DNA from: Archegozetes longisetosus
Lineage: Eukaryota; Arthropoda; Arachnida; Sarcoptiformes; Trhypochthoniidae
Direction of reading: 5' to 3'
Assembly: GCA_018873245.2 (NCBI GenBank)
Contig: JAEMBT020000008.1
Coordinates: forward strand, 12,815,172 to 12,879,171
DNA: 64,000 bases
The notes below the pieces were generated by a model that saw only the letters and a list, made by a program, of their open reading frames with translations, had not been told where the DNA came from and did not search any database. Made by a program: the position numbers and the translations under genes. Numbering within the stretch: the first letter of the stretch is position 1; every line of letters begins with the position of its first letter. Shown one piece after another: positions 60,653-64,000 of this stretch.

Positions 60653-61138
60653 TCATTTAGACTTATTTTCTACTGAGATATTGATCTTTTCCATGACCTT
60701 TTCAGCAGCCCTATCGATTGACGTTTCTACGTCAGTACCAGTACCTAACACTGCTATTTCTTGATCTGGTAAAAATATCACTCTGTGTGTGGATTTATGA
60801 TAAGTTTGTAATATCATAGGTTTTGTCCAATTTCTGTTCTTTATTTCTAGTAAAAGTTGTGAATATTTTGACTGATTAATCTTTGTTTTCTTTCTGTGTT
60901 TACTGTTTATATTTAATATTTCGCATGTTTTCCTTGAACAATATTCTTTCGCTTTTTTCTTAGATGAACCCTCACTTCTAGCGTAAATGTCACCCAAGCT
61001 TGTTCTTAATCTGCATTCACAAACATAGGCGCATGTTTTGTCATCGTAGTATATATTATAATTTGGATATGGAAATTTTCTCTTTTGGCAAAAATCATTT
61101 AATGCTGTTGTGTATTGTATCCTATCTCTATAGTTCAT
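60653..61138 (-). CDS. dsRNA-binding protein encoded in gypsy element (env position)
   Basis: 161 codons, uninterrupted, starting MNYRDRIQY, 169 bases after the pol stop. Residues about 11-75 form a dsRNA-binding domain: ALNDFCQKRKFPYPNYNI, a central beta region with YVCECRL, and the C-terminal helix SSKKKAKEYCSRKTCEIL. Residues about 92-155 look like a second, more diverged domain ending LGTGTDVETSIDRAAEKVM. No transmembrane segment or signal peptide is visible, so it is not an envelope protein. Tandem dsRBDs resemble Loquacious/TRBP-type cofactors in general layout. A role in shielding element RNA from Dicer is inference. It could also be a host gene fragment captured by the element. Confidence 0.75.
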   Translation of the reverse strand: MNYRDRIQYTTALNDFCQKRKFPYPNYNIYYDDKTCAYVCECRLRTSLGDIYARSEGSSKKKAKEYCSRKTCEILNINSKHRKKTKINQSKYSQLLLEIKNRNWTKPMILQTYHKSTHRVIFLPDQEIAVLGTGTDVETSIDRAAEKVMEKINISVENKSK

Positions 61139-61307
61139 TGTCCTAATGTGATCTATGATTGAATTTAAAACAAAATTTTACTTCATTTTGGTATCTCTAG
61201 ATTTTTTGAATATTTTAATTTAAATACTTGTATTGGTGTATTTCTTATTTTCCCCATCATACTTTATCCTTTAACCATAATTTTTTTTTAAATTTATCCA
61301 TAAAAAT

Positions 61308-64000
61308 TTAATTAATGATATAATCTGCATATCTAGGATTTGGTTTTACTTTTCTACCATATCTTGTTTTAAAGGATATTTTTTCGGACTCATTTTGTTC
61401 ATTAATTGTACTAGCTATTTTACTATTTGACAAGTCATCTAACGGTGGTGAAAAACCTCTATCATTACTCATTATTTTTGTTTCCATAACATCATTTTTA
61501 TCAACTTCGTCTAATTGCTCTGTGCTTATGTGGGCGTCTGTAACATCATCCTTCAACACATTCAATGGAGTTATATTTCTTTCAATTACGGCCGTTTCTT
61601 TAACTAATTCATCCGAAGACTGGTCGAATGAATCTTCATTATATGGTTTAAGTCTGTTTCCATGTACAATATCCCACCGCTTTCTCCGCTTAGGTCCGAC
61701 TTCTAATACCTCATAATCACAGTTTCCTATGATTCTAATAATCGAATATGGGCCAAAAAATTCATGCTCTAATTTCTTGCACCTATTTTTCTTTCTCACG
61801 GGATAATATACTAGCACTAAATCTCCTACTTTAAAGTCAGGACTTCTAGCTTTTGCATCATATCTTTCTTTCTGTAATTCCTGAGCTGCACTCAAACGCT
61901 CCTTAGCTATTTCTCTAGCTTCCTTAATGTCATCAGCCAGTCTCTGATTGACATCATAGTTAAACTTTTTATTCATAACAACATCAATTGGGAAAACTGG
62001 TTCCCTTAAATAAGTCAAATAAAAAGGTGAATAGCCTGTACTTTCCTGAACACTACAATTATAAGCAAAAGTTACATGGGGTAATACTTTATCCCAATTT
62101 CTTTGATTTTTATTTACGAATGCCGAAAGCATATCTACTAATGTACTATTAAAACGTTCTGTCAGACCATTACTCATCGGATGGTAACTGGTAGTCCTTA
62201 TATGTTTGGTATTGAACATTTCAAAAGTTCTTGCGTAACTTCAGCTATGAACGCACTACCTCTATCACTTGTTATATAATAAGGGGCTCCATGTATATTT
62301 ATAATCGAATTCACGAAGAATTCAGCTATTGATTTAGCTGTTGCATCTTTAACAGCAGCTGTAGTAGCCCACCTGGTAGCATAATCGAGGCAAACAATAA
62401 TATTATTGCAATTAGTATTTTCTGTGAGTGGGAGTGGTCCTAAATAATCTACTCCGATGTGGGAGAATGGCATAGACACTGGTATGGGTTGCAAAGGGGC
62501 TTTTACTCTATAAGGTAATGGCTTGCGTCTTTGACAATCAAGACAGTTCTTAACATAATTATGGACTGATTGGAACAATCTTGGCCATACATATCTTGAC
62601 CTTACCTTTGCATAAGTTTTACTGATACCTAAATGTCCAGATTCTAGTTCATTATGCAAAGAATACAATATTTCTCTTCTAATTGATTTTGGGACAACTA
62701 ATAGGAGGTTTCCTTTGACTTTCTATAAAGAGTATTATTTTCGGTTATGTATCGTTTTGATAGTTTATTTTGTGGATCCATGATTTTTCTTTTAATTTTT
62801 GACAATATGGATCCTCAGCTTGTAATTTAGGTAAATCTAAAGGATGTATTTGCATAATGCTTATATCAATTTCATCTTTATCTTGCGGATTTGTTATATT
62901 AGGATAACGCGATAAACAATCAACATTATTATGCAGTTTACCGGACTTATAGACTACTTGGAATGAATATTCCATCAGTCTTAAAGCCCAGCGTGCTAAT
63001 CTTCCGCACGGATCCTTTAAGGTCATTAACCAACAAAGGCTGTGATGATCTGTTATTATGGAGAACTTGATACCTAATAAATATGACCTGCACTTTCCTA
63101 TACCCCAAAAACAACTCAGACCTTCCTTTTCAGTTATGGTGTAGTTCAACTCACTCTTTTTTAACGATCTATTATAGTAAGCTACTGGGTGTTCTTGGCC
63201 ATCTACTATTTGGGATAAAATTACTGCTATTGATGTATTACATGCATCGCAAAAAAAGGAGAGTCTCTCTAGTTTCGTCAAAATGAATTAAAACAGGAGG
63301 TGTAATTAATGCGTCTTTGAGCCTATTAAAAGCTATTTCACAGGATTCAGTCCAAATAAACTGCACTTCTTTCTTTGTAAGTTGTGTGAGGGGCTGTGCT
63401 ATCTGAGAATACCATCGAATAAATTTTCTATAGTATCCTGTTAGCCCTAAAAAGCTTCTTATATCTTTCACTGTTTTAGGCCTTGGGAAATTTTTGACAC
63501 ATTCTATCTTCTCTGGGTCAGGCTTCACGCCCTTTGAGTCTATTAGATGACCCAGAAATTTTATTTCTTTTTTGGCAAAATGGCATTTATTCGGGCTTAG
63601 TTTCAGATTAGCTGCTCTTAATCTTTCAAATACTAGTTCAAGCCTTTCAATATGTTCGTCAAAGTTTTTTGAAAATATGATGATATCATCAACAAATACT
63701 AAACAGTAAATATATTTCAGATTAGATAATACTGTGTCCATTAATCTTTGGAAAGTGGCTACTGAATTAGATAATCCAAAAGGGAGTACATTAAACTCGT
63801 ATAAACCTTCACAACAGACAAAAGCAGTTTTTTCTCTATGTTCGTCAAACATTGGTACCTGCCAAAATCCGGAACGTAAGTCAAGTGTTGTAAAATAATT
63901 TGATCCCCTAAGGGTGTCTAACGTGTCATCAATTCGGGGTAAAGGCCAGCGATCCGCCTTAGTTACCGAGTTTACCTTTCGAAAGTCAACACAAAATCTC
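61308..64000 (-). CDS. pol: gypsy pol: reverse transcriptase, RNase H, integrase (5' end outside window)
   Basis: Read leftwards. Reverse transcriptase is open from the window edge (VDFRKVNSV, LDLRSGFWQV) through 63852-63238, with NVLPFGLSNS and the catalytic VFVDDIIIFS, then FLGLTGYYRKFI. RNase H follows (FFCDACNTSIAVILS, TEKEGLS, ITDHHSLCW, 63281-62745). Integrase follows, with an H2C2 zinc-binding start (ESGHLGISKTYAKV...NCLDCQRRK), a DDE core (IGVDYLGPLP, ITSDRGSAF, SNGLTERFN) and a GPY/F-type C-terminal module (EHEFFGPYSIIRI); stop at 61308. The frame slips near 63260, 62740, 62715 and 62215. At least two of these are one-base length differences in T- or A-runs. Catalytic residues are present. 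Class assignment is certain. Confidence 0.9.

Larger units (their letters stand above)
57445..64000 (-). mobile_element. Ty3/gypsy LTR retrotransposon (3' part; continues beyond window)
   Basis: On the - strand the order is: pol (64000-61308), a dsRBD ORF (61138-60653), a second dsRBD plus zinc-finger ORF (about 60190-58807), a non-coding stretch, a polypurine tract (58026-58017) and the 3' LTR (58016-57445). Gag, the 5' LTR and the primer site lie outside the window. The pol arrangement RT-RNase H-integrase defines the Ty3/gypsy class. Confidence 0.85.

Overview
The window is AT-rich eukaryotic DNA, most likely from an arthropod. It has short GT-AG introns (many of 50-75 bp) and no bacterial operons. 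Every transposon superfamily seen (hAT, P/THAP, Tc1/mariner, PIF/Harbinger, Ty3/gypsy) is common in arthropods. The species cannot be named from sequence alone.

The backbone is a head-to-tail array of four MRP1-type ABC transporter genes (ABCC family) on the + strand: copy 1 at 3-5837 (first exon just outside the window), copy 2 at 17497-24082, copy 3 at 37800-46322 and copy 4 at 50509-56060. All four have the same 14-exon structure, which I traced exon by exon. They encode about 1515-1527 residues with the order TMD0-TMD1-NBD1-TMD2-NBD2. Their 5' and 3' flanks are duplicated too, and an orphan 3' flank at 30271-30544 with no gene body points to at least one lost copy. Each copy except the first carries transposon insertions in an intron, its upstream spacer, or both. 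Each has one to four single-base frameshifts, nearly all shortened homopolymers; the same defect recurs in the transposon ORFs, so sequencing error is as likely as pseudogenisation.

Between copies 1 and 2 (5.8-17.5 kb): a TA-flanked MITE; a palindromic array of GCGC-rich repeats; a broken gypsy-type gag/protease with a tRNA-Ser primer site; a possible solo LTR; a decayed multi-copy transposase-like gene with a 502-bp element inside it; and two fold-back elements. Between copies 2 and 3 (24.1-37.8 kb): a fold-back element; an unrecognised two-exon ORF; a nearly complete Hermes/hobo-type hAT transposon with a perfect target duplication; a solo LTR; and a 6.7-kb P/THAP-type transposon that has itself taken in a MITE, a fold-back element and a Tc1 remnant. 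Copy 3 carries a fold-back element in intron 7 and a mariner in intron 12. Between copies 3 and 4 (46.3-50.5 kb): a Harbinger remnant and a nonautonomous hAT element packed with AGCTC repeats.

The right end (57445-64000, - strand) is the 3' part of a Ty3/gypsy retrotransposon: reverse transcriptase, RNase H, integrase, polypurine tract and 3' LTR. Between pol and the LTR, where env would lie, are ORFs with three double-stranded-RNA-binding-domain signatures followed by C2H2 zinc fingers. This is the most unusual feature of the window; an anti-RNAi accessory function is a reasonable but untested inference.
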